Source: M55B112 sp040880545 (GTDB lineage: Bacteria > Bacteroidota > Bacteroidia > Bacteroidales > GCA-2748055). Taken from it: a DNA stretch of 64,000 bases. Positions 17,484-26,474 of this stretch are shown in pieces. Every line of letters starts with the position of its first letter. The stretch's first letter is position 1. A model generated the notes under the pieces. That model was not told the DNA's origin. It searched no databases and saw nothing but the letters and a program-made list of their open reading frames with translations. Location of the stretch: the NCBI GenBank assembly GCA_040880545.1, contig JBBDIE010000180.1, positions 1 to 64,000 on the forward strand. The letters run 5' to 3'. The position numbers and the translations under genes are program-made.

Positions 17484-19559
17484 TCAGGAATTGTATTTCT
17501 GTTTGAAATACTCGTAGGTTGCAAGCTGTGACCTTAGAGCAGGCTGGTCATTTCTAATGCGGACATTCATCAGGTTCTCATCGATCATGCTTGCCTTGAC
17601 ATTGTCGGAAAGCTGGATATTCAGCACATCCATAATTTCATCCTTCAGTTCCGGTTCATAGATGGGGAATACACACTCGATCCTTCGAGTCAGGTTGCGC
17701 TTCATCAAGTCAGCCGATCCCATATACACCTTAGGCTTTCCGTTGTTGTGAAATACAAACACACGGGCATGTTCCAGGAACCTGTCGACGATCCTGATCA
17801 GCCGTATATTTTTACTGTACGGCTGATTAGGTTGCAGGATACAGATACCACGAATGATAATATCGATTTTAACACCGGCTTCACTGGCCCTGTATAATTC
17901 TTCCACCAGTGGGACATCCTGCAAACCGTTCATTTTAAGTAAAATATACGCCTCTTTTCCCTTTTTTATATTTTTCACCTCCTGCCGTATCAGTCTGGTG
18001 AACTGGTTTGACAGGTTGAAACCCGGAACCAGGAGGTGCTCAAATTTACACTTGTAATGCTGATCTTCCAGGTAGCGGTACAGATCTTTTACCTCATTGA
18101 CGATTCCAATATGGGAGGTGAACAGGCCGTGATCTCCGTAAAGTTTTGCAGTTTTCTCGTTAAAATTTCCTGTTCCCAGGTATACCTGGTCCCCTATTTC
18201 ACTTCCCTCTTCACGGATAACCAACGCCAGCTTGGCATGTACCTTCAGTTTGGGGATACTATACAAAATCCTGATACCGGCTTTTTTCATCTCGGAGGCC
18301 CATTCCAGGTTTGCCTCCTCATCAAAGCGTGCCTTCAGCTCAACAAAAACAGTCACCTTTTTACCATTCTCTGCAGCATTGATCAACGTCTTGATAACAG
18401 TAGAGTTCTCCGCAACACGATACTGGGTGGTCTTTATCTCAACAACGGATCCATCCCTTGACGCTTCACTAAGAAAGTCAATCAGGTAATCATAACGCTG
18501 ATAGGGTACATTCAGAAGAAGGTCCCTCTCTTCGATCAGACTGGCCAGGCTCCCCTGGTAATTTTCGATCACTGGGATGGGCATGGGGGGCCACTTATCA
18601 ATCTCAAGTTCCGGACTGACCGGATTCGGAAAAGTAAAAAAGTCTCTGAAATTATGCCTGCTGCCTCCCTTAACAAGTGTATCATCTTCAAGAAAAAACG
18701 ATTTTATCAGGTAGTTCAGTAATTTTTTGGGCATGGATCGATCGTACTGGAACCGGTTGGGTTTACCCAGGGAGCGATGCTTTTTAAGATCCTCAATCAC
18801 ATCCAGAAGATCTTCACCTTCGTAATCATCGTATTCCAGGTCTGCATCTCGGGTAAGTTTGATGGAAAAGTAACGATTTACAATGAACCCAGGGAAAATT
18901 GCATCAGCGTGCCTCATGATCATATCCTCCAGGAACATAATCTTATGCTTGTCCCCTTCCGAAGGTAATTCAATGAAACGGGGCAGGTTCCTGTCCAGCG
19001 GAACCTTAATAATTCCATACTGTTCCCTTCGCTTTCCAGTTTTTTTGTCAAACCTGTCGCGGATAACCATCTCCAGTGCCAGGTAGATATTACCCGTCTG
19101 CAGAAATGGCCTGATCCTGTACTTCAGCAACAGCACCGGTTGTATCTGGGTAAGTACCTCAATATAGAAAATGTCCTTGATGAATTTCTTATCTTCAGGC
19201 GACAACTCCTCCTTGGTATCCACAAAATAGATGTTGTTCTTTCTCAGTTCGGGAACGATCTCCTCTTCATATACCTTGTGAAATACTACTTGCTGTTCCG
19301 AAACAATCTCATTTATTTCATGGATCACCTTTTCCGGCTGCACTCGCCTGACCTGCTCCGGAAAGCGCTTTTCCTGCCGCATCAATTGTCTGTAGTAACT
19401 CATCCTTACCGAATAGAACTCCTCCATGTTGTTGGAATAAATGGCCAGGAACTTAATCCGCTCATACAGGGGGAGCGACCTGTCCATTGCCTCCTCCAGC
19501 ACCCTGTAGTTAAAAGATAACCAACTGATATCCCTGTTGAAGAATTCGTATTTACCCAT
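17484..19559 (-). CDS. ppk1: Polyphosphate kinase 1
   Basis: PPK1 reversibly polymerises the gamma-phosphate of ATP into polyphosphate. At 691 residues it has the usual length. The autophosphorylated histidine corresponds to His441 in KVHAKLALV, and the second conserved histidine lies near residue 604 in VFVFHNNGKPKVYMGSADL. The start MGKYEFFNRDISWLSFN at 19559 matches family N-termini. Longer in-frame starts up to 19661 would add a hydrophobic segment not known in this cytosolic family. Confidence 0.97.
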   Translation of the reverse strand: MGKYEFFNRDISWLSFNYRVLEEAMDRSLPLYERIKFLAIYSNNMEEFYSVRMSYYRQLMRQEKRFPEQVRRVQPEKVIHEINEIVSEQQVVFHKVYEEEIVPELRKNNIYFVDTKEELSPEDKKFIKDIFYIEVLTQIQPVLLLKYRIRPFLQTGNIYLALEMVIRDRFDKKTGKRREQYGIIKVPLDRNLPRFIELPSEGDKHKIMFLEDMIMRHADAIFPGFIVNRYFSIKLTRDADLEYDDYEGEDLLDVIEDLKKHRSLGKPNRFQYDRSMPKKLLNYLIKSFFLEDDTLVKGGSRHNFRDFFTFPNPVSPELEIDKWPPMPIPVIENYQGSLASLIEERDLLLNVPYQRYDYLIDFLSEASRDGSVVEIKTTQYRVAENSTVIKTLINAAENGKKVTVFVELKARFDEEANLEWASEMKKAGIRILYSIPKLKVHAKLALVIREEGSEIGDQVYLGTGNFNEKTAKLYGDHGLFTSHIGIVNEVKDLYRYLEDQHYKCKFEHLLVPGFNLSNQFTRLIRQEVKNIKKGKEAYILLKMNGLQDVPLVEELYRASEAGVKIDIIIRGICILQPNQPYSKNIRLIRIVDRFLEHARVFVFHNNGKPKVYMGSADLMKRNLTRRIECVFPIYEPELKDEIMDVLNIQLSDNVKASMIDENLMNVRIRNDQPALRSQLATYEYFKQKYNS

Positions 19560-19691
19560 TTCGTACCGTTTAGCAAGATGAAATAATGACAAGAAATTAC
19601 CCGAAACACAAAGATAAAAAATTATGGGAGATGTGGATGACCAGGACAGCCGCTGATCCACGGGTTTATGTAGCCCGGCACGTTCAATAAA

Positions 19692-19730
19692 AAACTGCCA
19701 GTCAGGCCAATGGCTTATGACTGACAGTTT
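19692..19730 (-). terminator. Rho-independent terminator downstream of the DUF1573 gene
   Basis: Inverted repeat AAACTGCCAGTCA (19692-19704) and TGACTGACAGTTT (19718-19730), with one mismatch, is followed on the minus strand by TTTTTTATT. It lies just after the stop at 19749. Confidence 0.8.
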
Positions 19731-19748
19731 CCCCGCAAAAAAAATAGA

Positions 19749-20831
19749 TTAGCTGACCAGTACTTCTCCCTTGATCCTCAGGATAAGGTTGCTGCGTTTG
19801 GGATCGTTGGTGATGACCGTTACATTCTTGTTCTGGTTTCCTCTTTTACCAGCAGGATTAAATATGGTTTTGATCTTCACACTTTCACCAGGTTCGATCT
19901 GCTTTTTCTCCGGTTGAACTGCCGTACATCCGCACGATGATTTGATCTTCCTGATAAAGAGGGTCGATTTGCCGTTATTGGTCAGTATAAAATCATGTTC
20001 AAACTTTTCATTTTGCTTAAGTTGTCCGAAGTTGACCTCAGGTGTTTGTACAGACACCTGGGGGGCATTTGCCAGTTCCATTTCAGACAAATTGGTAAAA
20101 TCTTCTGTTATGTTTGCAGAAATTACCAGGCTGTAACTCCTGTCAGAGACTCCGTCTACAGTCACATTCACCCTGTCCAGCAGCATGCCCCAGTCATCTT
20201 TCAGCTTGGCATCATAATTTGCAACAATAAATCCTTTTTCATGGGGTTTCAATATTTCCGGTACAAATTTTATGTCAAGATGCCTGGGAACCCGCTCCAG
20301 TCCGAGCTTGATCGCCTTATCGGAATCATTGATCACCTCCATGCTGTAGTCCTTCTGCTCCGTGTTATTTACGTTGCCGAATGCCAGATGGTTCGCTTTC
20401 AGCCGAAGTCCTCCCATGCTGTACCTGTAGTCATCGGCCACGGACTGAGGTTTGGGAGTAACTTCTCCCCTGATGGTAAGCCTCACTGGCCCCTGATCCG
20501 TATTTGAATCCACGTACAGGAATTTCGTAAATGCATTGGGCCTGCCTGCCGGATCGAATGTGGCTGCTACAAAACCGCTCCCTCCAGGTGGTACTGGTTG
20601 TTTCGTCCAGTCCGGCGCCGTACATCCGCATGTTGCCCTTACGTTCTGGATAAGCAGCGGTGCGCCGCCATTGTTCACAAATGCAAATTTTTGTGTTACT
20701 TTGCCCCCCTCCTCGGAGATCCTGCCAAAATCATGGGTTACCTTTTCAAATGAGACCTGTGGCCCCTTCGTCTGAGAGATAACTGCAACTGAAATTGCCA
20801 ACATACATATTCCTGCAAAAACCTTTTTCAT
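19749..20831 (-). CDS. Secreted protein with two DUF1573 (Ig/ASPM-like) domains
   Basis: The 360-residue protein has a signal peptide (MKKVFAGICMLAISVAVISQ) and two DUF1573 domains, at about 25-125 (VSFEKVTHDFGRISEEGG ... RATCGCTAPDW) and 260-358 (PEVNFGQLKQNEKFEHDF ... KSSCGCTAVQPEK). The two CGCT motifs align with each other. DUF1573 proteins are periplasmic or surface ASPM/SPD-2/Hydin-like beta domains of unknown function, frequent in Bacteroidota. The middle (130-250) is a further beta domain lacking the CGCT motif. It has its own leader, shared with lpdA. Confidence 0.88.
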   Translation of the reverse strand: MKKVFAGICMLAISVAVISQTKGPQVSFEKVTHDFGRISEEGGKVTQKFAFVNNGGAPLLIQNVRATCGCTAPDWTKQPVPPGGSGFVAATFDPAGRPNAFTKFLYVDSNTDQGPVRLTIRGEVTPKPQSVADDYRYSMGGLRLKANHLAFGNVNNTEQKDYSMEVINDSDKAIKLGLERVPRHLDIKFVPEILKPHEKGFIVANYDAKLKDDWGMLLDRVNVTVDGVSDRSYSLVISANITEDFTNLSEMELANAPQVSVQTPEVNFGQLKQNEKFEHDFILTNNGKSTLFIRKIKSSCGCTAVQPEKKQIEPGESVKIKTIFNPAGKRGNQNKNVTVITNDPKRSNLILRIKGEVLVS

Positions 20832-20870
20832 TAATATATAATTTGATTAAACTTCTGTATTTCTATTATT
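20832..20870 (-). repeat. Conserved leader element, start-proximal part (copy B)
   Basis: The 39 nt before the DUF1573 ATG match the 39 nt before lpdA at 33 of 39 positions without gaps (AATAATAGAA, TACA, AAGTTTAA, AATT, TATA, TAATG conserved). The upstream micro-ORF of copies A and C is absent here. Confidence 0.55.
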
Positions 20871-20872
20871 TA

Positions 20873-20912
20873 GTGCTTGCAAGAAAACGTCAATAGCTTT
20901 CTTATCAAGCAC
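20873..20912 (-). repeat. Long hairpin in the leader of the DUF1573 gene
   Basis: GTGCTTG-CAAGAAA (20873-20886) pairs with TTTCTTATCAAGCAC (20898-20912), giving a stem of about 13 bp with one bulge or mismatch and an 11-nt loop. It overlaps copy 2 of the 26-bp motif and would lie in the transcript leader about 40 nt before the start codon. Confidence 0.55.
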
Positions 20913-20922
20913 GACAATATAT
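20897..20922 (-). repeat. 26-bp shared upstream motif, copy 2
   Basis: Minus-strand counterpart of the motif at 14954-14979 (23 of 26 identical), about 65-90 nt upstream of the DUF1573 start. The rest of the 20923-21097 interval shows nothing recognisable. Confidence 0.5.
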
Positions 20923-21097
20923 ATTTTTTGTTTGCTAATATTTTACTTTTCAAGTTAATGATTACAAATTTAACGTTTAAATCAGGTAAAAGGTTGTATT
21001 CATTCCTATTTCTTTTTTACTTCAATAATCAGACCAATTGATTGAACCTCATTGTCATGAAATATGTTTATTTTTAAGGCCTCTTGAAGAATAAAAA

Positions 21098-24000
21098 GTG
21101 AAATTATACAAATTTATAAAATATTTCATTGCCATACTGGTTTCCCTGTCTGCCATTATTGAAGCTGAAGCACAGTTCTACAATGGCATGCAGATGACAT
21201 TTGGGAAGAACAGGGTGCAGTTCAGCAGTAATTACTGGAAATTCTACAGGTTTGACCGGTTTGATGTATACTCCTATGAAGAGGGTACCGACCTGTCGCT
21301 GTATGTGGCTAATTTTGTAGAGAAGGAGTTGTCGGTTATCGAAAGGTTTTTTGATTACGACATAGAACAAAGGCTGATCTTTATCTGCTATAACAAGATG
21401 TCCGATTTCAGGCAGAGTAATATCGGCCTTTCTGCTGCCGATGAAGAATACAATATTGGGGGTACCACCCGGATCATTCAAAATAAGGTTGCATTGTACT
21501 TTGAAGGGGACCATGTGGAACTTGAGCGACAGATCCGGGCTGCTATTGCCGAGATACTGATCAATGAATTTATGTTCGGTAACAGTCTGATCACCAACGT
21601 GGCCAACACTACCACGATCAATTTATCCGACTGGTACGTAAAGGGACTCATCTCTTTTGTCTCCAATCCCTGGGATTATGAAATTGAAAACCGGGTGAAG
21701 GATGGCATCATGTCAGGAGAATTCGACAAACTTGTGAAAATAAGCGATGAAGATGCAGTTTACGCGGGCCATTCCCTATGGAAATATATTGCCGATCTGT
21801 ATGGAGAGGCTATTATTCCAAATATTCTGTACATGACTAAAATAAATAAAAGTGCAGAAGATGGTTTTCTCTATGTGATGGGGCAAAAGCTCAAAGAGAT
21901 ATCTTCAGACTGGTCAGGCTATTACCTGGGAATGTACACAAGTGCCGATGAAAAAGGGGAGTTTCCCAATAAGGAGTATAGCGTGATCAAACCAAAAAAG
22001 GAGACGGTGATACAGCGCCCGAAGATAAGCCCCGATGGCAAGTATCTCTCCTACGTCACCAACCAGAAAGGGAAATTTAAACTCTGGATCCATGATACAG
22101 AGACCGGAAAGTCGAAGAAGATTTATCGAAAGGGACAGAAGCTTGACCAGGTCGTTGATTATTCGCAGCCTGTTACAGCGTGGCACACCTCCAGTGAGAT
22201 ACTTGGTTTCATCACTGAGGAAAAGGGAATCCTGCTGCTCAATTTTTATAATATTACCGAGGAAGAACTGACCACAAGGACACTGTACATTTTCGAAAAG
22301 GTGCTGGATATGGATTTTTCTCCCGATCGTAGGAAACTTGTCTTTTCAGCTGTGTTCAACGGTCAGACAGATATCTATGTCTATGACCTGGCATCTGCAA
22401 CCAACGAAAGGGTGACCAATGACCTTGCAGATGACTTCCATCCTCGTTTTATCAACGGCATGGACAACATCTCCTTCACCTCAAACAGGAGATACGATAC
22501 GCTGTACACCAGGTCCGATGAGCCTCCCAATAATACCACCACTGCCTTTTCAATCTATATCTACGATTACAAAACAAAGAATCCTGTACTGCGAAACATA
22601 TCCGAAGGAGACTATATCAACCATATAAAGCCCGAATACATGGGGCAGGATCAGTTCATTTACCTCAGCGACAAAAACGGAATTTACAACCAGTATTACG
22701 CGGAGTATGACAGTACCATTGCATTTATAGACACCTCGATCCATTACCGTCATTTTGCAAACAGTTACCCCATTACAAATTACAACCGGAACATACTCGA
22801 CATGGATGTCAACGCTGTTACAAATGACATCAGTAAAGTTATCTTCCACGATGGCCGGTATAATTTATACAAATACCCTGCTGATTTCTCTAAGCGCTTT
22901 GGTGACCGGCTGGAAAATACCGAATACCGGAGCCGGCATGTTGAAAGGTTGCTGCAGGAAGATTCACTCCATCATATTGAGCAGATGGTTATCTCCATGG
23001 ATGATATTGAGGATCATCAGCTGATCATCAGGAACGATACAATCCAACTGCAGGAGTTTCCCATAAATATCAATAATTATATTTTTGAAACCGAAAAACT
23101 GAAATATTACAACGAACAGTTGAGGGACCGGGGAATATCGCTTGTACTCGATACGGACGTTGAAAAAGAGAAGGTATATATCGACTACAGACCAACCTTC
23201 TATCCTGACCAGCTAGTGAACCAGATAGATTACAGTTTTCTAAATGCCTCTTACCAGCCATTTACAGGCAACGCGTTTTATTTCAATCCGGGTTTCAATA
23301 TGCTTTTCAAAGTGGGTGCCAATGATCTGTTTGAAAATTACAGGCTGGTGGGCGGGGTCCGGTTCTCATCGGACCTGAATAGCAACGAATACTTGTTAAG
23401 CTTCGAAAATCTGAAACACAGACTTGACCAGCAGGTTATATTTCACAGACAGGCCTTGAATAATCAGTTCGACAATGCCCTGGTAAAAACGTATACCCAC
23501 GAACTCCTGGGCTCGGTTAAATATCCATTTAACCAGGTACTGGCACTAAAAGGGACGGCCTCTTTCAGGCACGACAATTCCATCTTCCTCTCAACAGACA
23601 TTTCAAACCTGGCGCGGCCGGATATTCTGAAGGTCTGGAGCGGTGTAAAATTGGAATTGATCTTTGACAATGTTAAGCCCCTGGGAACCAACCTGAACGA
23701 GGGTACACGTTTCAAAGTGTTTGGTGAAGCATACAGGCAGATCAATGCCAGGGAATCCGATCTCTACGTTCTTGGAGTTGACTTCAGGCACTACATCAAA
23801 ATTCACCGGACTCTCATCTGGGCCAACAGATTTGCAGCCAGCACCTCCTTTGGCCGGAGTCCGCTGATCTATTACCTCGGGGCAGTGGACAACTGGACCA
23901 ATCTGTTCCAGTCAAGGATCCCGACTTTTGACCAGACAGTGGACATTGACTATACGAAAAATTACTCCTACCAGGCCATAGCCACGAACTTGCGTGGATT

Positions 24001-24397
24001 TTCACAGAACATCCGGAATGGTAGTAACTTTGCATTGATCAATTCAGAGATCCGCTTGCCCATATTCAGATATTTCGCTAATCATCCCCTAAGCTCAGCC
24101 TTTTTCAATGACTTTCAAATCGTTGGCTTTGGAGATATTGGCTCAGCATGGACAGGACTCCATCCTTTTACAGGGCAGAATCCATGGAATTCGGAAGTAA
24201 TACCACCAGATCCGGAACCCGGAACCCCCGTGGTGGTTACTATCAATTCCAACCGCTCACCCATTGTGGGTGGAATCGGTTTCGGGCTCAGATCTCAGAT
24301 CTTCGGCTATTTTGTAAGACTCGACTGGGCATGGGGTGTGGAAAATATGGAAATCCAGCCCCGGATTTTCTACCTATCTTTAAGTCTCGATTTCTGA
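21098..24397 (+). CDS. Large TolB-like beta-propeller protein with C-terminal outer-membrane barrel
   Basis: The 1099-residue secreted protein has a signal peptide (ends near AEAQF), an N-terminal domain that looks like a metallopeptidase fold without its HExxH motif (LERQIRAAIAEILINEF at the expected place), then PD40/TolB-type propeller blades (about 300-640; ISPDGKYLSYVTNQKG, FSPDRRKLVFSA). The C-terminal part is a BamA-like barrel (about 730-1099) ending ...RIFYLSLSLDF with a terminal aromatic. It is probably anchored in the outer membrane with a propeller platform. The start is GTG at 21098, preceded by CTTGAAGAAT. Substrate or partner is unknown. Confidence 0.8.
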   Translation: MKLYKFIKYFIAILVSLSAIIEAEAQFYNGMQMTFGKNRVQFSSNYWKFYRFDRFDVYSYEEGTDLSLYVANFVEKELSVIERFFDYDIEQRLIFICYNKMSDFRQSNIGLSAADEEYNIGGTTRIIQNKVALYFEGDHVELERQIRAAIAEILINEFMFGNSLITNVANTTTINLSDWYVKGLISFVSNPWDYEIENRVKDGIMSGEFDKLVKISDEDAVYAGHSLWKYIADLYGEAIIPNILYMTKINKSAEDGFLYVMGQKLKEISSDWSGYYLGMYTSADEKGEFPNKEYSVIKPKKETVIQRPKISPDGKYLSYVTNQKGKFKLWIHDTETGKSKKIYRKGQKLDQVVDYSQPVTAWHTSSEILGFITEEKGILLLNFYNITEEELTTRTLYIFEKVLDMDFSPDRRKLVFSAVFNGQTDIYVYDLASATNERVTNDLADDFHPRFINGMDNISFTSNRRYDTLYTRSDEPPNNTTTAFSIYIYDYKTKNPVLRNISEGDYINHIKPEYMGQDQFIYLSDKNGIYNQYYAEYDSTIAFIDTSIHYRHFANSYPITNYNRNILDMDVNAVTNDISKVIFHDGRYNLYKYPADFSKRFGDRLENTEYRSRHVERLLQEDSLHHIEQMVISMDDIEDHQLIIRNDTIQLQEFPININNYIFETEKLKYYNEQLRDRGISLVLDTDVEKEKVYIDYRPTFYPDQLVNQIDYSFLNASYQPFTGNAFYFNPGFNMLFKVGANDLFENYRLVGGVRFSSDLNSNEYLLSFENLKHRLDQQVIFHRQALNNQFDNALVKTYTHELLGSVKYPFNQVLALKGTASFRHDNSIFLSTDISNLARPDILKVWSGVKLELIFDNVKPLGTNLNEGTRFKVFGEAYRQINARESDLYVLGVDFRHYIKIHRTLIWANRFAASTSFGRSPLIYYLGAVDNWTNLFQSRIPTFDQTVDIDYTKNYSYQAIATNLRGFSQNIRNGSNFALINSEIRLPIFRYFANHPLSSAFFNDFQIVGFGDIGSAWTGLHPFTGQNPWNSEVIPPDPEPGTPVVVTINSNRSPIVGGIGFGLRSQIFGYFVRLDWAWGVENMEIQPRIFYLSLSLDF

Positions 24398-24402
24398 TCA
24401 TT

Positions 24403-25593
24403 ATGGATATAAAAACAATCATAAAACAGCATACCGGTCAATATATGGATGAGGTCATCAGGATCCGCCGACACCTCCACCAATATCCGGAACTATCATT
24501 TAATGAAACTGAAACATCGGAATATATACGTGGACTGCTGGACCAGTGGAATGTGCCATACAGTTATCCGTTCGTGAAGAATGGTATACTTGCCACTATT
24601 GAAGGGAATGGTAATGGCAGCAAGGTTATCGCACTTCGTTCAGACATGGATGCTTTGCCTGTTAATGAAGAGTCGGGACTGGAATTTGCATCTGTGAACC
24701 AAGGTGTGATGCATGCCTGCGGGCACGATATGCACATGGCCAGCCTGCTGGGCGCCATCATGGTACTCAACGGGATGAAACAATATATTGATGGAAAAGT
24801 GCTGTGTGTTTTCCAACCGGGGGAGGAGATGCTGCCAGGAGGTGCCAAATTGATGATGGAAGAGGGGTTGTTCAACGATAACAAGCCCGATATGGTCATC
24901 GCCCAGCATGTATTGCCTGAGATGGAGGCCGGATCAGTAGGGTTCAGACCCGGAAATTACATGGCTTCCGGCGATGAGATATTTATCACGGTGAAAGGAA
25001 GTGGCGGACATGCAGCGCTCCCTGAAAATATCAATGACCCAGTCCTGATGGCTTCCCATATCCTCATCACACTGCAACAGGAGATCAACAGGAAGTCGCC
25101 CAAAGGTACCCCAACGGTACTCTCTTTTGGAAAGGTCACAGCAAATGGTGCAGTCAATGTGATTCCCGATGAAGTTAAACTGGAAGGAACCTTCCGCACC
25201 ATGAACGAATCATGGCGGCAAACGGCCCATGCCCTGATTGCGCAGATAGCCACAGGTATCGCTGCCAGCATGGGCGGGAAAATTGAACTGGAAATACGCC
25301 ATGGGTACCCGGTGCTCGTAAATGATGAGGGAATAACGAGGAAATCCAGAGCCCTGGCAGTTGAATTTCTAGGGGAAGAACGAGTTACAGACATGGACAT
25401 TAGAATGACAGCCGAGGACTTCGCGTGGTTCTCCCAGTCTTATCCCTCCATGATGTACAGAATCGGTGTTAAATCTTCAGCCTCAAATGAAATTTATCCA
25501 CTTCACACGGGCAGGTTTACTGCAGACGAGAATTCCCTGCAGACAGGCGTCTCCATGATGGCATGGCTGGCAATAAATTTACTTAAGTCATAA
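24403..25593 (+). CDS. M20-family amidohydrolase (aminoacylase/hippurate hydrolase type)
   Basis: The 396-residue zinc enzyme would hydrolyse N-acyl amino acids or related amides. It shows RRHLHQYPELSF at the N-terminus, LRSDMDALPV, the metal-binding MHACGHDMHMA, the catalytic glutamate in PGEEMLPGGA, and the lid-domain VKGSGGHAALPE. The ATG at 24403 follows the stop of the TolB-like gene by 5 nt, so the two are probably co-transcribed. No signal peptide is seen, so it is cytosolic. The exact substrate cannot be read from sequence. Confidence 0.93.
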   Translation: MDIKTIIKQHTGQYMDEVIRIRRHLHQYPELSFNETETSEYIRGLLDQWNVPYSYPFVKNGILATIEGNGNGSKVIALRSDMDALPVNEESGLEFASVNQGVMHACGHDMHMASLLGAIMVLNGMKQYIDGKVLCVFQPGEEMLPGGAKLMMEEGLFNDNKPDMVIAQHVLPEMEAGSVGFRPGNYMASGDEIFITVKGSGGHAALPENINDPVLMASHILITLQQEINRKSPKGTPTVLSFGKVTANGAVNVIPDEVKLEGTFRTMNESWRQTAHALIAQIATGIAASMGGKIELEIRHGYPVLVNDEGITRKSRALAVEFLGEERVTDMDIRMTAEDFAWFSQSYPSMMYRIGVKSSASNEIYPLHTGRFTADENSLQTGVSMMAWLAINLLKS

Positions 25594-25680
25594 TAGTTTA
25601 TGGTAAATTCATTGTATATTAGAACCGTTCTAAATAAAAATAATTAACCGATTCAATTACAGTTTTCTTAATATTGAAAT

Positions 25681-25688
25681 TATTTTTG
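25681..25688 (+). promoter_or_regulatory. Predicted -7 box of the ferredoxin gene
   Basis: TATTTTTG matches TAnnTTTG and lies 33 nt before the ferredoxin ATG at 25722. Confidence 0.45.
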
Positions 25689-25721
25689 TACTATAGTTTA
25701 ATGTATTAAAATTTTACGAAA

Positions 25722-25889
25722 ATGGCATATGTAATAAGTGACGATTGTACCGCATGTGGTTCCTGTGTCGATGAATGTCCGGTTGATGCAATCAGCGAAG
25801 GAGATATCTATGTAATCGATCCTGAACTATGTACAGACTGCGGTGCGTGCGCAGATGTTTGCCCGGTAGAAGCAATTTCACCAGAATAG
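25722..25889 (+). CDS. 2[4Fe-4S] ferredoxin
   Basis: A 55-residue bacterial-type ferredoxin with two full cluster motifs, CTACGSCVDECP (Cys9, 12, 15, 19) and CTDCGACADVCP (Cys37, 40, 43, 47). It would carry low-potential electrons in the cytosol, for example for pyruvate:ferredoxin oxidoreductase or hydrogenase-type enzymes, which points to anaerobic or microaerobic metabolism. The gene has its own promoter and a strong terminator directly after the stop. Confidence 0.96.
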   Translation: MAYVISDDCTACGSCVDECPVDAISEGDIYVIDPELCTDCGACADVCPVEAISPE

Positions 25890-25903
25890 ACAATCGGACC
25901 AAC

Positions 25904-25938
25904 AAAAAAACCATTTGCCATGCGGATGGTTTTTTTTT
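25904..25938. terminator. Bidirectional terminator between ferredoxin and cytochrome c genes
   Basis: AAAAAAACCAT (25904-25914) and ATGGTTTTTTTTT (25926-25938) form a short hairpin with A and T runs on either side, so it can stop transcription from both the ferredoxin gene and the convergent minus-strand respiratory operon. Confidence 0.85.
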
Positions 25939-25999
25939 GCTTAAACTATCCCCCCTGTCAGTCAAATCATTGGATAACCACCAACAACTGGCTTTCCGG

Positions 26000-26431
26000 T
26001 TAATTGCCCGAAAACGTTCGTATGTAATTTACAACAAACCAGACATTTTCATCTTCACTGATGATCTTTTTAAATGTGGGCATGTCATCCCTTCCCTCAC
26101 GTGTTTTATAGAATATCTCACCATCGGTCTGTAATTGAAATTCTTCAGTTGTAAAATCTCCCGGAAATGTTTTTAACTCTTTCGAATTGGTTCCATCTCC
26201 CTTGCCGGATTTGCCGTGGCATGATTTGCAGTTCTTGGCATACAGGGATTTCCCCATAAATAGCCCATCACCATCCGTGGGATCAGTCGGATTTTTCAAA
26301 TTCTTTGCAAATGAAGGAACGATCCATTCATCCTGCACCTTCTCATATTTAGCTGATGTAAAAACAAAGGCGCATACAAATAAGCCGAATACGGTAACTG
26401 TGGCAACATTGCTCAATTTTAATTTTTTCAT
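26000..26431 (-). CDS. Monoheme cytochrome c
   Basis: The 143-residue protein has an N-terminal signal or anchor (residues 8-26), heme motif CKSCH with GKSGKGDGTN after it, and a distal methionine candidate in RDDMPTFKK followed by VWFVVNYIRTF, the usual C-terminal helix. It is a class I periplasmic electron carrier. As the last gene of the minus-strand respiratory cluster it probably transfers electrons between the NrfD/iron-sulfur module and other carriers. Confidence 0.93.
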   Translation of the reverse strand: MKKLKLSNVATVTVFGLFVCAFVFTSAKYEKVQDEWIVPSFAKNLKNPTDPTDGDGLFMGKSLYAKNCKSCHGKSGKGDGTNSKELKTFPGDFTTEEFQLQTDGEIFYKTREGRDDMPTFKKIISEDENVWFVVNYIRTFSGN

Positions 26432-26474
26432 AAAATACGTTTTTTATTATTATACATATTTGACATGGCAAAAT

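Noticed and set aside
20431..20775. Zinc-finger reading of the CGCT cysteines in the DUF1573 protein
   Set aside because: The paired CGCT motifs are part of the DUF1573 domain signature and the protein has a signal peptide.
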